A DNA stretch of 45,151 bases from JACVRW01 sp046735115. GTDB taxonomy: Bacteria > Actinomycetota > Thermoleophilia > Solirubrobacterales > Thermoleophilaceae. The notes under the pieces were generated by a model. The model was not told where the DNA came from. It made no database searches and saw only the letters and a list, made by a program, of their open reading frames with translations. Location: positions 1 to 45,151 of the forward strand of contig JBKPSR010000042.1 in NCBI GenBank assembly GCA_046735115.1, read 5' to 3'. The translations under genes and the position numbers were made by a program. Below are positions 1 through 8,259 of this stretch, piece after piece. Position 1 is the stretch's first letter, and every line of letters begins with the position of its first letter.

Positions 1-1
1 G

Positions 2-949
2 GCCGAGCGACTCGAGCGGCTGCGCCAGGGCGCGGAGGCGCTCGGCCACCTGAAGCCGCACGAAATCCGCGCGCTCGTCCTGAAGGCCGAGGGCTTCTCC
101 TACCGCGAGATCTGCGCGATGACGGGCTGGTCGTACACGAAAGTGAACCGATTGTTGACCGAGGGCCGACGCGCATTCCTGCGGCGGGTGTCCGGGATCG
201 AGCGCGGCGCCGACTGCGCCCGCTACGAGCCGCTGCTGTCGGCGCTCGCGGACGGCGAGGCGAGCGCGGAGGACCTCGCGCGGCTGCGCCCGCACATGCA
301 GACCTGTCTGAGCTGCCGGGCGGCGCTGCGCGAGTTCCGGGCGATGCCGGAGCGGGTGGCGAGCGTGGTGCCGCCGGCGGCGCTCATGGCGAGCGGCGGC
401 GGTGGGCCGCTGCGGGGCTTGGCGGAGTCGGCGTTCGCCGCCGCGCAGCAGAAGCTCGAGTCCGCGTTGGGCGCGGCGCAGACTCAGGCGGCCGCACTGG
501 GAGAGCGCGTCCACGCCACGGCGGAGCTGGCGACCGGCCAGAAGGTCGCCGCGGTAGCCGCATCAGCGGCCGCCCTGGCGGGCGGAGGAACGGCGGTCGA
601 GCGCTTCTCGGACCACGACGCTGTCCGCGCGCCGGCGGCGAAGCAAGTCGAGGCGAAGCCGGTAAAGGAAGAAGCGGCCCAGCAGATCCCAGCTCCGGCT
701 GCCGAGGAAGAACCGGTCGCGCCGGATCCCGACCCGGCGCTGGAGCCGCCCGCGCCGGCACCCGGACCGGTCCCGCCACCCGAGCCGCCCCCCGATCCCG
801 CCACGGAGTTCGCGCCCGGCGGTTCGACGACGTCCACGCCTGCGACGACGAGCTCAGCCCCCGCGCAACCTGCCGGCGCCGGCTTCGCACCGACCAGCGG
901 TGGGATCGGCGGGAGCGGCTCCGGCGGCAGCGGCGAATTCGCGCCGTGA
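2..949 (+). CDS. Sigma-70 region 4 protein with fused zinc-finger tail (5'-partial)
   Basis: The frame is open to the left edge, so the N-terminus (sigma region 2) lies outside the window. The first ~60 residues look like sigma region 4: LKPHEIRALVLKAEG, then SYREICAMTGWSYTKVNR as a helix-turn-helix. The next ~60 residues resemble an anti-sigma zinc-binding domain: an upstream Cys in GADC, then H-x3-C-x2-C (HMQTCLSC). About 210 residues of Ala- then Pro-rich low complexity follow, with a weak hydrophobic patch around KVAAVAASAAALAG, ending in a Gly/Ser tail. Fusion of an ECF-type sigma factor to a zinc-finger tail is known in Actinomycetota, and the tail may control the sigma factor in cis. 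Redox sensing by the Cys residues is inference. A decayed copy of the zinc-finger part lies at 18761-18900. Confidence 0.75.
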   Translation, partial: AERLERLRQGAEALGHLKPHEIRALVLKAEGFSYREICAMTGWSYTKVNRLLTEGRRAFLRRVSGIERGADCARYEPLLSALADGEASAEDLARLRPHMQTCLSCRAALREFRAMPERVASVVPPAALMASGGGGPLRGLAESAFAAAQQKLESALGAAQTQAAALGERVHATAELATGQKVAAVAASAAALAGGGTAVERFSDHDAVRAPAAKQVEAKPVKEEAAQQIPAPAAEEEPVAPDPDPALEPPAPAPGPVPPPEPPPDPATEFAPGGSTTSTPATTSSAPAQPAGAGFAPTSGGIGGSGSGGSGEFAP

Positions 950-973
950 TGAGGCGTCGGACGTGGCGAACGA

Positions 974-987
974 GCCCGCTCACGGGC
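974..987. terminator. Weak hairpin between convergent genes
   Basis: A 5-bp perfect stem (GCCCG/CGGGC) with a 4-nt loop lies 25 nt after the sigma-tail gene and 40 nt past the stop of the convergent deacetylase gene. There is no T-run. It is the only hairpin I see in this 77-nt gap, and it is too short to be a confident terminator. Confidence 0.25.
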
Positions 988-1026
988 GTGGCGTCAGCGC
1001 GTGGAAGCGTGAGCGCGACCCGGTGT

Positions 1027-1752
1027 TCAACGGTGATCCGACATACCGCCGCGCGCGGGGACCGCGGGATGCGAGCGCAGGCGAACGCCGCGCTCCGCGA
1101 GACCCGCCCGCACGCGCGGGTCGCAGAGGGTACGAAGCTCCGTCAGGCGGGGCTCGCGATAAGTGCCGCCGAAGTCCAGCGCGGCGGCGGGATGGCAGCA
1201 CAGCTCGTGCACTCCGTTTCCCAGTCGGTCCACTATCGCGAGCAGGTTCTCCACTCCCAGTGCACCGGGGATGACCGCACCTTCGCGGTCGTGGCCGTAG
1301 AACGCCCCGCAGTAGTCGGCGGCCGACATGTGTCGTAGCGGCACCCCGAGGTCAGCCGCGAGCCAGGTCGCGACGCTGCGAGCCACGCCGTCGCGATGCA
1401 TGTGCTGGTGGGAGTCGAGATGGCTGGGATCGGCTCCGACCAGCGAGCGGAAGCGTGCAAGCTGGCGCTCGACCTCCACGCGCACGGCGCGTTCGTCGTC
1501 GGGATCGACCACCAGGTAGACAGGGCGCCACGCGCCGTCACGGCGCTCCCATTCGGCGATGTCGAGGTGCAGGCCGATGCTCAGCCCGGGACACGCCCTG
1601 GCCAGCTTCGCGGCTCGCGTCGCGGCAGGCGCCCTCACCATCAGGCTGGCGCTGGTGACGACTCCGTGGAGATGGGCTCGCAGGATCCCGGCGTTGACGC
1701 CATCACTCAGGCCGAGATCGTCGGCGTTGACGATCAACCCCACGCCGCTCAC
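1027..1752 (-). CDS. YdjC/ChbG-type carbohydrate deacetylase
   Basis: The family uses a divalent metal to remove N- or O-acetyl groups from sugars. Near the start is VNADDLGLSDGVNAGI, the family's Asp-Asp signature; SHLDSHQHMH supplies metal-binding His residues, and CCHPAA lies near the C-terminus. The 241-aa length is normal for the family. I chose GTG at 1752 because it overlaps the upstream stop by 4 nt (GTGA), as at every other junction of this operon; the longer ATG start would place 28 unrelated residues inside the phosphotransferase gene. It is the last gene of the 11-gene glycan operon, so it probably deacetylates a sugar of that product or of a precursor. HpnK-type hopanoid proteins are in the same family, but no hopanoid genes are seen here. 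Confidence 0.85.
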   Translation of the reverse strand: MSGVGLIVNADDLGLSDGVNAGILRAHLHGVVTSASLMVRAPAATRAAKLARACPGLSIGLHLDIAEWERRDGAWRPVYLVVDPDDERAVRVEVERQLARFRSLVGADPSHLDSHQHMHRDGVARSVATWLAADLGVPLRHMSAADYCGAFYGHDREGAVIPGALGVENLLAIVDRLGNGVHELCCHPAAALDFGGTYREPRLTELRTLCDPRVRAGLAERGVRLRSHPAVPARGGMSDHR

Positions 1753-2729
1753 AAGCCCAGCCTCTCCGCCGCGCGCAGGGCCTCCGCCAGCCAGTCGTGG
1801 GCATGGTCTGCGGGCGGCGACCAGCCATCCGACCACCCCAGCCGCTGCAGCGCCAGTGCTAGGCGCGCGTGCTCGAGCATGTCGACCAAGTCGGGCAGCG
1901 ACTCGCGCCGGCGGTCGCGCGAGCGCTCGTCATGGTAAGCGCGAACAAGCGCGTCGCGCTCACGCGCCGTCCAGCCACCGGCAACGAGGGCAGCAAGGTC
2001 AAGCAGGCCGGGACCGACCGCGACCATCTCCCAGTCCACCACCCGAACCCTTCCGGTGCAGCGCTCGACCAGCACGTTTGACGGGAAGAGCTCGCCGTGC
2101 ACAACACCCGCGGGCCAGGTGAGCAGGCGGCGCACCACCCTGTCGTGGCTCGCGATGATGCGATCCAGCGCGCCGGCTGGCGCGAGCCTCAGCGCCCGCT
2201 CGAGCCAGGTCCCGAACCAGCGGCCGTCGAGACGCAGCAGGGACGCCGGCGGGTATCGCGGTAAGGGCGCGAGGTGCAGCCGCGCCAGCCAGCGAGCGGT
2301 GCGCTCCCAGGCGGACCAGTCCTCCACCTCGTGGAGCGGCTTGCCATCGATCCACTCGAGCAGCAGCCAGAAACTGTCGCGATCGGGTCCGAGTCGGAAC
2401 CCGTGAAGCCCCGGGGCACCCAGCTTGCCCGGCTCCAAGAGATGGCGGTAGGCGTCGATCTCACGCCGGCGGTCGAGCACCGGTTCGGGCTTTGCGCCTG
2501 TGGCCGCCGGGATGAGCCCGGCCTCGCCGAGCCGCTTCAGGACGAAGCGCCGGCCACGGCCGTCGCGGGCGAGCGCGTCCAGCGCCTCGATTTCGTAGCT
2601 CGAGGCGTAAGCGAGCGGTCTGCGGCACAGCATGGCAAGGCGCGCGCCGAGCGCGCGCTCGAGGTCGGGGCGGAGATCGGCGTCGGCGACCGGCGCCCGT
2701 TCGATGGCTGCCGGCACACTCGCGCTCAA
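1749..2729 (-). CDS. APH/choline kinase-like phosphotransferase
   Basis: Small-molecule kinase of the aminoglycoside phosphotransferase fold, 326 aa. A nucleotide-site Lys lies in RFVLKRLGEAG, the hinge is LLLEWIDGKPLHEV, the catalytic loop is VVHGELFPSNVLV and the metal motif is RVVDWEMV. The usual HGD of the catalytic loop reads HGE. Glu replaces the catalytic Asp, so either Glu serves as base or activity is weakened. The TTG start overlaps the upstream stop (TTGA). Its place inside the glycan operon argues for phosphorylating a sugar, amino alcohol or lipid head group rather than for antibiotic resistance; the substrate cannot be read from the sequence. Confidence 0.75.
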   Translation of the reverse strand: MSASVPAAIERAPVADADLRPDLERALGARLAMLCRRPLAYASSYEIEALDALARDGRGRRFVLKRLGEAGLIPAATGAKPEPVLDRRREIDAYRHLLEPGKLGAPGLHGFRLGPDRDSFWLLLEWIDGKPLHEVEDWSAWERTARWLARLHLAPLPRYPPASLLRLDGRWFGTWLERALRLAPAGALDRIIASHDRVVRRLLTWPAGVVHGELFPSNVLVERCTGRVRVVDWEMVAVGPGLLDLAALVAGGWTARERDALVRAYHDERSRDRRRESLPDLVDMLEHARLALALQRLGWSDGWSPPADHAHDWLAEALRAAERLGL

Positions 2730-3862
2730 AGCCGCTCCAGCAGGCGGTCTAAAACGCGGTCCGAGTCGAGCAGCTCCTCTGCGATGGCTCGCGCGGCACG
2801 CCGATGACTCGGATAATCCGCGCGTAGCGCCTCCACGCCCGCCGCGACCTCATCGGGCGCGCGGAAACGGAGCAGCCCGTCGCCCGTCGGCAGGTGCTCG
2901 CCGAAGCCAGTGTCCTGCGCGACGACCGGCCGGCCCGAGGCCAGGTAGCAGGCGCTGCGGTCGCTGAACCAGCCGCACGCGGTCTCGACGTAGCCGCTTT
3001 TTGCCACTCCAAGCTCGGCCCACGAGGACCGCACGAAGCGCTCGTAGCGGGCTGGCGTGCCGGCGGCACGGTCCGGGTCGACGAGCCGCCAGCCGTGGCG
3101 TTCGAGCGCCTCGAGGTCCGCGACCTCGTCCGAGTGGATGCCGAGCGCCAGCGCGATCGGCGCCGAGACTCGCTGCGGCAGCTCGAACAGGCGGCGCACA
3201 GAATGTGCCCGCTGACCGTAGAAGGTGCCGTCGTGCTCGATCGATCCGTACGCGCGCCAGTGCCCGACCGTGGTGAGCGCCCCGCCATCGGGTTCGCCGG
3301 CGACCGGCCAGTGCTCGAGGACGACCGGCTGGACGGTTGTGACCCAGTCGAGGCCGCACGTCGGGACGCTGCAGCCGGGCGTCCCGATGTCGAGACCGAT
3401 CGTCACGAAGCGGTTGTGCCTCTCGAAGCCGAGGTCGATCCCCTCTGCAGCGTGCCAGAGCTGGGTGAAACCGGGGTCGAGGTCCACGAACGCGCGCACT
3501 GGCACCGCACCAAGGAGCTCCTCGTCCGCGAGCACTCCGGAGATGTTCAGTGCGAGGTCTGCGCCGCGCACAAAACGTTCGAGCTCGGCACGCGCAAGGC
3601 CAAATGTCGTCCGAGTCACCGGGTCGATCAGGGCGGCGCGCCGGGCGAGCCCGCGGCGAGCCACGGCCCGGCGGAAGTACCGCGCCGCCGGCGTGTCGGC
3701 GACCGCCACACCGCCGCACTCGATGGGCTCGACGAACAACACGTCGTGGCCAAGGCGACGCAGTCCGAGCAGGTACTGGAGGACCGCCCAGGTGGCGCCG
3801 CCTTGGCCGGGGACGCCGGCCAGCATGCCGCTGAGGAGGATCGAGAGCCGCTCATGCCTCAC
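2726..3862 (-). CDS. GT-B-like glycosyltransferase paralog A
   Basis: 378 aa. It is one of four paralogous modules in this operon (the others are at 3859-5019, 5774-6895 and the first ~395 residues of the giant protein). Shared landmarks in order: LQYLLGLRRLGHDVLFVE near the N-terminus; FVDLDPGFTQLWH mid-protein; CGLDW followed by QPVVLEHW; a GWRLVDP strand; then the best conserved block, GWFSDRS...YLASGRPVVAQDTGF and LPTGDGLLRF, which resembles the nucleotide-sugar site of GT-B enzymes. It ends in DRVLDRLLERL. The GTG start at 3862 overlaps the upstream stop (GTGA); the open frame extends further but only in shadow sequence. Glycosyltransferase is a family-level inference; donor and acceptor are unknown. 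Confidence 0.7.
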   Translation of the reverse strand: MRHERLSILLSGMLAGVPGQGGATWAVLQYLLGLRRLGHDVLFVEPIECGGVAVADTPAARYFRRAVARRGLARRAALIDPVTRTTFGLARAELERFVRGADLALNISGVLADEELLGAVPVRAFVDLDPGFTQLWHAAEGIDLGFERHNRFVTIGLDIGTPGCSVPTCGLDWVTTVQPVVLEHWPVAGEPDGGALTTVGHWRAYGSIEHDGTFYGQRAHSVRRLFELPQRVSAPIALALGIHSDEVADLEALERHGWRLVDPDRAAGTPARYERFVRSSWAELGVAKSGYVETACGWFSDRSACYLASGRPVVAQDTGFGEHLPTGDGLLRFRAPDEVAAGVEALRADYPSHRRAARAIAEELLDSDRVLDRLLERL

Positions 3863-5019
3863 GGCGCAACTCCGGTGGCATCCAGCAGCGGCGCGAGCGC
3901 CGGCTCGGGCGCGAACCAGTCCTCGGCGAGCCTCCGCGCGGCGGCGCGGTGCGCGCTGTAATCGGCAGAGATCGCGCGCACGCCCGCGCGTGCCTCGTCC
4001 AGATCGCGGAAGGCGAGCAGACCCTCGCCGGTCGGAAGGTGCTCGCGGAAGCCCGTGTCCTGGACGAGCACCGGGCGGCCCGCGGCCAGGTAGCGCACAC
4101 TGCGATCGCTGAACCAGCCACAACCGGTTTCGACGTAGACACCCTGCGCGGGCGAGAACTCGGCGCCCGATGCACGCACGAAGCGTCGAAAGCCGTCGAC
4201 GGTCTCGGTCTGGACCGGATCGACAAGCTCCCAGCCGCCGGCGCACAGGCGCTGCCGATCGGCGGCATCCGCCGGATCGATGTCGAGCGCCACAACGAAT
4301 CGCTCGCCCGCCAGGCGCGGCAGCTCGCTGTAACGGCGGAATTCATGCGCCTTGAGCCCATAGGTCCTGCCGGCCCAGGAGACGCGCCCGAAGGCGCCAC
4401 GCCAGCTCGCCACCGTGGTGAACCCGTCGAGCGAACCGCCACCCATCGGCACCCAGCGGTCTAGGACCACCGGCTGCCGGATGGGCCGCCAGTCCATGCC
4501 GGCCGACGGCAGGCCGCAGCGCTCGCCGCCCACGCACAGTCCAATGGTGAAGTGCAGCTCGTGACCGGCGAGGCCGGCGGGGTCGCCGCCCGCCGCGCTC
4601 CAGATCTGCGTGTAGCCGGGATCGAGATCCACGAACACCCGACGCGGCAGCCGCTCGAGCAACGGCGGCCAGCGCAGGTGTCCGCTCACGTTCACGAGGA
4701 GCGCGGCGTTCTCGGCATGCGCGAGCAACTCGTCTCGGGCCATGCCCTCGACACGCCCGTCGTCCGCGCATACCAGGGCGGCGCGGCCGCGGAAGCCGCA
4801 GGCCTCCACCGCCGCGTGGAAGGCGCGCACGTTCGCGGAGACGTCGAATCGCGCCGGCGCGCCGCCCTGATCGACGCAGTGCCTTTCATTGATCTGCTCC
4901 ACGAACACGACATCGAAGCCGAGCTCGCGGAACGCCTCCGCCCAGCTCATCCGGACCCAGGCGCTGCCGCCGTGGCGGTGCTTGTTCGCGAGCGCGCCGG
5001 CGACGAACACGGTCGTCAT
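3859..5019 (-). CDS. GT-B-like glycosyltransferase paralog B
   Basis: 386 aa and clearly homologous to the proteins at 2726 and 5774. The N-terminus TTVFVAGALANKHRHGG differs from the others and may bind a different donor or acceptor. Shared blocks are FVDLDPGYTQIW, GMDWRPIRQPVVL, TVASWRGAFG with TYGLKAHEFRRY, GWELVDP, GWFSDRSVRYLAAGRPVLV, QDTGFREHLPTGEGLLAF and a DEARAGV helix. The C-terminus departs from the LLERL ending of its paralogs. The ATG at 5019 overlaps the DUF6270 gene stop (ATGA), which decides the start over a longer open frame. It is probably a cytoplasmic enzyme acting with its neighbours on one glycan; this rests on context only. Confidence 0.7.
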   Translation of the reverse strand: MTTVFVAGALANKHRHGGSAWVRMSWAEAFRELGFDVVFVEQINERHCVDQGGAPARFDVSANVRAFHAAVEACGFRGRAALVCADDGRVEGMARDELLAHAENAALLVNVSGHLRWPPLLERLPRRVFVDLDPGYTQIWSAAGGDPAGLAGHELHFTIGLCVGGERCGLPSAGMDWRPIRQPVVLDRWVPMGGGSLDGFTTVASWRGAFGRVSWAGRTYGLKAHEFRRYSELPRLAGERFVVALDIDPADAADRQRLCAGGWELVDPVQTETVDGFRRFVRASGAEFSPAQGVYVETGCGWFSDRSVRYLAAGRPVLVQDTGFREHLPTGEGLLAFRDLDEARAGVRAISADYSAHRAAARRLAEDWFAPEPALAPLLDATGVAP

Positions 5020-5777
5020 GCGCGTCCAAAGAGGGTCAAGAGCCGCTGCGTCGCCTCGGCGTTGTACGCCGGCTCGTAGTGGTAAGGCTCGAGCTGCCAC
5101 CGGTGGTCTGCGTCGGCATGATGCGTGCCGGGGTCCGCTCCGATGACTCGCGCTCGGCCGTGGAAGGCGCGTTCGAGCCGGTCATAGGCCTGCCGCAGCA
5201 TGTCGTTCTGGAGCCGGCACAGCTCCAGCCGATCCGACGGGAAGCGGAGGACCTCGCCGTTGCGACGGTACGATGTGCACCAGAGCGCCCGGTGGATGAC
5301 AACGCGGTCCGCGGGGACTGTCCGCATAACCCTTTCCGCGAACGGCCCGGCGGCGCGATCGAAGAGCGCGCGACCCTGTCCCCACATGCGGCGCACGGTC
5401 TCGAACTCGAGCCCGGCACGGCGCTCCAGGCCGGCGGCATCGAACGCCGAGGAGCGGGTCACGTATGAGCCCTGAGTCTGCAGAAGGTCGAAGCGCTCGT
5501 CGACGAGGTCGATAATGAGCCAGTCCGGGCGCGCGTCCGCCAGCGATGCAAAGAACGTCTTGGCGAAGTCAGCGAGCACGCACCGCCTCTGGAACGCGGA
5601 TGAGAGCGCCACACGCGCCGGGTCGATCGCCACCGGCCGCGCGACGGTGCTGACCACGGAGCTCCGCGCACCGTAGAGCACGAGCGACGGGCGCAGCGAG
5701 GGGTTCTCGAAGAGGTCGCGCGATACGCAGCTCCCGAAGATCGCGACGCTCATCGAAGGCGCGCCCGGCGTGGTCAT
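5016..5777 (-). CDS. DUF6270-type protein
   Basis: 253 aa. It begins with IFGSCVSRDLFE, a GSC(V)SRD motif followed by DWLIIDLVDERFDLL, which I recognise from the DUF6270 family found in polysaccharide loci. The N-terminal strand-GSC-turn and the distal Asp/His-rich region (HHADADHRWQLEPYHY) recall SGNH-type esterases, so an acyl transfer or deacylation role on a glycan is possible; no biochemical role is established to my knowledge. It starts at ATG 5777, overlapping the upstream stop, and its own stop overlaps the next ATG. It sits between two GT-B-like paralogs, suggesting a modification step in the same pathway. Confidence 0.65.
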   Translation of the reverse strand: MTTPGAPSMSVAIFGSCVSRDLFENPSLRPSLVLYGARSSVVSTVARPVAIDPARVALSSAFQRRCVLADFAKTFFASLADARPDWLIIDLVDERFDLLQTQGSYVTRSSAFDAAGLERRAGLEFETVRRMWGQGRALFDRAAGPFAERVMRTVPADRVVIHRALWCTSYRRNGEVLRFPSDRLELCRLQNDMLRQAYDRLERAFHGRARVIGADPGTHHADADHRWQLEPYHYEPAYNAEATQRLLTLFGRA

Positions 5778-6895
5778 AGCCGCTCGAGCAGCCGGGTGAG
5801 GACACGATCGGAGTCGAAGTACTCCTCGGCCAGCTCGCGCGCAGCGGCCGCGTGGCCGTCGTAGTCCAACGCGATCGCTTCCACGCCCGCGGCGGCCTCA
5901 TCGAAATCGCGGAAGGTGAGGAGGCCGCGTCCGACCGGATAGAGGTCCGCGATCCCGGTGTCCTGGGCCAGCACGGGCCGGCGCGAGGCCAGATAGCAGA
6001 TGCTCCTCTCGCTGAACCAGCCGCCTCGGCTCTGCACGTAGATCCCCTTGGCCACCATCAGCTCGGCGGCGGAGCCGGCGATGTAGGTCCTGTATGCCGA
6101 GGTGCTGGACGCGACCGCGCGCGGGTCGACGAGCGTCCAGCCGCCGCCGCGCAGCAGCGCGAGGTCTGCTCGCTCGGTCGGGTCGATCGAGAGCGCCACC
6201 TCGAACGGGCGCCGGGTGGCGGCGGGCAGCGCGGCGAAGCGGCGGAACTCGTGGACTCGAAGGCCGTAGCGCCTGCCGCCAAAGTCGATCGGCCCGTACG
6301 CGCCCCGCCAGCTCGCGACGCTCGTGAACGGCCGGCGCGGCGCCTCGCGGGCGGCTGGCCAGGCCGTCAGGACCACGGGCTGCGGCGTCGTGATCCAGTC
6401 GATCCCGCAGGCCGGGATGGTGCAGTCCGCGCTCCCGATCCGCTCGCCGATCGTGACGTGGGCGTCGTGCCCCGCGAGGACGTCCGCGAGCCTGAGCTGG
6501 TGCCACATCTGGGCAAAGCCGGGATCGGTGTCGAGAAAGACGCGCCGCGGTGCGGCCGCCAGCAGTTCCTCGTCCGCCACGAACCCCATCACGTTTAGGA
6601 GGAGGTCGCAGCCGGCTAGGAGCTGCAGCGTACGCCGGCGCCCGACGCCGGCATGATGGCCACCGGGCAGCTTGACCGTCCAGGAGCGGTCGAGGCCGTG
6701 CTCATGCATCACGCGGTCCAGCCAGCGGACGCCGTCCGATACCGCAGCCGGTGTGCCGCGCTCGAGCGAGTCGACGAGCAGGACGTCGTAGCCGAGCCGG
6801 CGGAAGCCGAGCAGGTACTGAAGGAACTGCCAGGTGTGGCCGGCGTTGCGCGGCTTCTGGGCCACCGCGCCCCCGATCGCAATCCGGCCCTTCAC
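5774..6895 (-). CDS. GT-B-like glycosyltransferase paralog C
   Basis: 373 aa and the most compact of the paralogs. After a short start comes GGAVAQKPRNAGHTWQF, then LQYLLGFRRLGYDVLLVDS, NVMGFVADEELL, FLDTDPGFAQMWH, CGIDWITTPQPVVLTAW, TSVASWRGAYGPIDFGG, RRYGLRVHEFRRF, GGGWTLVDP, IYVQSRGGWFSERSICYLAS, RRPVLAQDTGI and YPVGRGLLTF, ending in DRVLTRLLERL. The GTG at 6895 overlaps the upstream stop (GTGA). The repeated GWFS(D/E)RS and QDTG elements across all paralogs mark the likely active-site region. Several divergent copies in one operon suggest successive transfers of different sugars or to different acceptors; this is inference. Confidence 0.7.
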   Translation of the reverse strand: MKGRIAIGGAVAQKPRNAGHTWQFLQYLLGFRRLGYDVLLVDSLERGTPAAVSDGVRWLDRVMHEHGLDRSWTVKLPGGHHAGVGRRRTLQLLAGCDLLLNVMGFVADEELLAAAPRRVFLDTDPGFAQMWHQLRLADVLAGHDAHVTIGERIGSADCTIPACGIDWITTPQPVVLTAWPAAREAPRRPFTSVASWRGAYGPIDFGGRRYGLRVHEFRRFAALPAATRRPFEVALSIDPTERADLALLRGGGWTLVDPRAVASSTSAYRTYIAGSAAELMVAKGIYVQSRGGWFSERSICYLASRRPVLAQDTGIADLYPVGRGLLTFRDFDEAAAGVEAIALDYDGHAAAARELAEEYFDSDRVLTRLLERL

Positions 6896-8259
6896 GCCGC
6901 GAGGTCGAAGATCAGGCAGTCGTCGTCTGCATGCGCCGGCTCAGGAAGGCGCTCGGCGAGCCCGTCGTAGTGGTCGAGCCACCACATCGACGCTCGCGGC
7001 ACCACGAGGTGCGACATGCCCTTGCCGCGCAGCCGCTCGAGGTGGGCCACCGCCGCGCGCGAGTCGCGCGGGTAGCCATCCGGCAGCGAGCGCCGGTCCG
7101 GGAACTGGATCCCCTCGCGTGCGCTCAGGTGCAAGAGGGTGGGATCCCACTTCGTCACGGTGCCGACGAACGCGTGGCGCGGCGTGACCCGTCGCACCGT
7201 GGCGGCCATCCGTCCGATGGCCGCCTCCCATGTAGGGTCGGACGTCGCCTGCCGCTGAATTGACAGCCCGAAGCGCGTGCCCCGCAGCCGCTCGGCCAGC
7301 CGACCGAGCATCGCCTTCGTGAGCAGGTACGACTCGTAGTCATCGCCGCTGGCTGTCGCCAGCATGAGCCGGGGTAGGCCGTCTTCGAGCAGGCGCGGCG
7401 CGAACCGCGCGGCGAGCCCGACCGCGCGTACCGCAGCCGAGCGCTCGCCGCGCGTGGCCAGGTCACCCGCGAGGCACAGCGCCTTGGCCGCAAGCGCGGC
7501 GTGCGCGCGGTCCCCGACGCGCTCCGGATCCTCGAGGCGGCCGGCCTCGGAACGCAGGACGCCACGGACGACCTCCGCGTCTGAGCGAAGCCGCCTCCAG
7601 CCCGCGGTCGCGTGCGAGATCGTGTCGCGGTGCTGGCGGTAGCGCGCGACCGGCGTCGCCGTGTACGCCACATCGCCCTCGAGCGCTACCCGCAGCCACA
7701 TCTCCCAGTCGGAGCTGCTCGGCCCGCGGGCGACGAACGGCCCAGCACTCGCCTGTGCGCCGCCCCGGACGACCACCGTGGAGGTCGTCATCTCGTTCGA
7801 GAGGATGAGCTCCCGGAAGCAGTCCGAGCCGCGCTCGATCGTGTCGAGCTCGAACGGACGTCTGAACGGTCGCAACGGCGAGCCGCCCTCGTCGACGATC
7901 TCGGGCGCTCCGTGCACGAGCGCCACCTCCGGGTATGCCTCTAGTACCTCGACCTGACGCTCGAGGGCGCCGGCCACGTACGCGTCGTCAGCGTCGAGCC
8001 AGGCCAGATAACGACCGCGTGCGGCCCTCACCAGGCTGTTCCGATTGCCCGCGACCCCGAGCGGCGCCGGGTGGCGCAGCACGCACACGCGCCGGTCGCC
8101 GATCGACTCTACGACCGATGCAGTCCCGTCGGTGGAGGCGTCGTCGTGGACGAGCACCTCGACCTCCACACCCTGGCAGAGCGCGCTCTCGACAGCCTCG
8201 CGCACGAAGCGGGCATGGTTGCGCGCGGGTATGCAGACGCTGACAACGGGCGAACTCAC
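6892..8259 (-). CDS. GT2 glycosyltransferase with C-terminal WWLDHY module
   Basis: 455 aa. Residues ~1-230 are a GT-A family 2 domain: VSVCIPARNHARFVREAVES, VLVHDDASTDGT, LAWLDADDAYVAGALE (DxD metal site) and SDWEMWLRVALEG. Residues ~230-345 are a helical linker. The last ~100 residues are the third copy of the WWLDHY module: a HLERLRGKGMSHLVVP strand-helix, then MWWLDHYDGLAERL at about residue 425 and a terminal CLIFDLAA. The GTG at 8259 overlaps the methyltransferase stop (GTGA); the longer open frame up to 8889 is antisense-quality sequence. It probably transfers a sugar onto a growing glycan in the cytoplasm. The role of the C-terminal module is unknown. Confidence 0.8.
   Translation of the reverse strand: MSSPVVSVCIPARNHARFVREAVESALCQGVEVEVLVHDDASTDGTASVVESIGDRRVCVLRHPAPLGVAGNRNSLVRAARGRYLAWLDADDAYVAGALERQVEVLEAYPEVALVHGAPEIVDEGGSPLRPFRRPFELDTIERGSDCFRELILSNEMTTSTVVVRGGAQASAGPFVARGPSSSDWEMWLRVALEGDVAYTATPVARYRQHRDTISHATAGWRRLRSDAEVVRGVLRSEAGRLEDPERVGDRAHAALAAKALCLAGDLATRGERSAAVRAVGLAARFAPRLLEDGLPRLMLATASGDDYESYLLTKAMLGRLAERLRGTRFGLSIQRQATSDPTWEAAIGRMAATVRRVTPRHAFVGTVTKWDPTLLHLSAREGIQFPDRRSLPDGYPRDSRAAVAHLERLRGKGMSHLVVPRASMWWLDHYDGLAERLPEPAHADDDCLIFDLAA
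6895..7200 (-). other. WWLDHY module, copy 3
   Basis: C-terminal ~100 residues of the GT2 protein. It shares with the two copies in the giant protein the order: strand, phosphate-rich-looking loop with FP and a Tyr/His-Pro-x-Asp-Ser element (here GYPRDS), an A(V/I)xHLExLR helix, a (Y/H)LVxP strand, WWLDHY, and a final hydrophobic strand ending in DL. The start of the HFPQ part is more divergent here (IQFPDRR). Confidence 0.6.

Noticed and set aside
974..987. Hairpin 974-987 and its look-alike at 18628-18641 as ends of a mobile element
   Set aside because: Only 5-bp stems, common in GC-rich DNA; not terminal repeats of anything visible.
1749..2729. Aminoglycoside resistance gene
   Set aside because: The APH-like fold alone does not show resistance; the position in a glycan operon favours another substrate.
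3863..4246. N-terminal extension of paralog A to 4246
   Set aside because: The extra 128 residues overlap the next gene in another frame and have no paralog counterpart; the GTGA overlap fixes the start at 3862.
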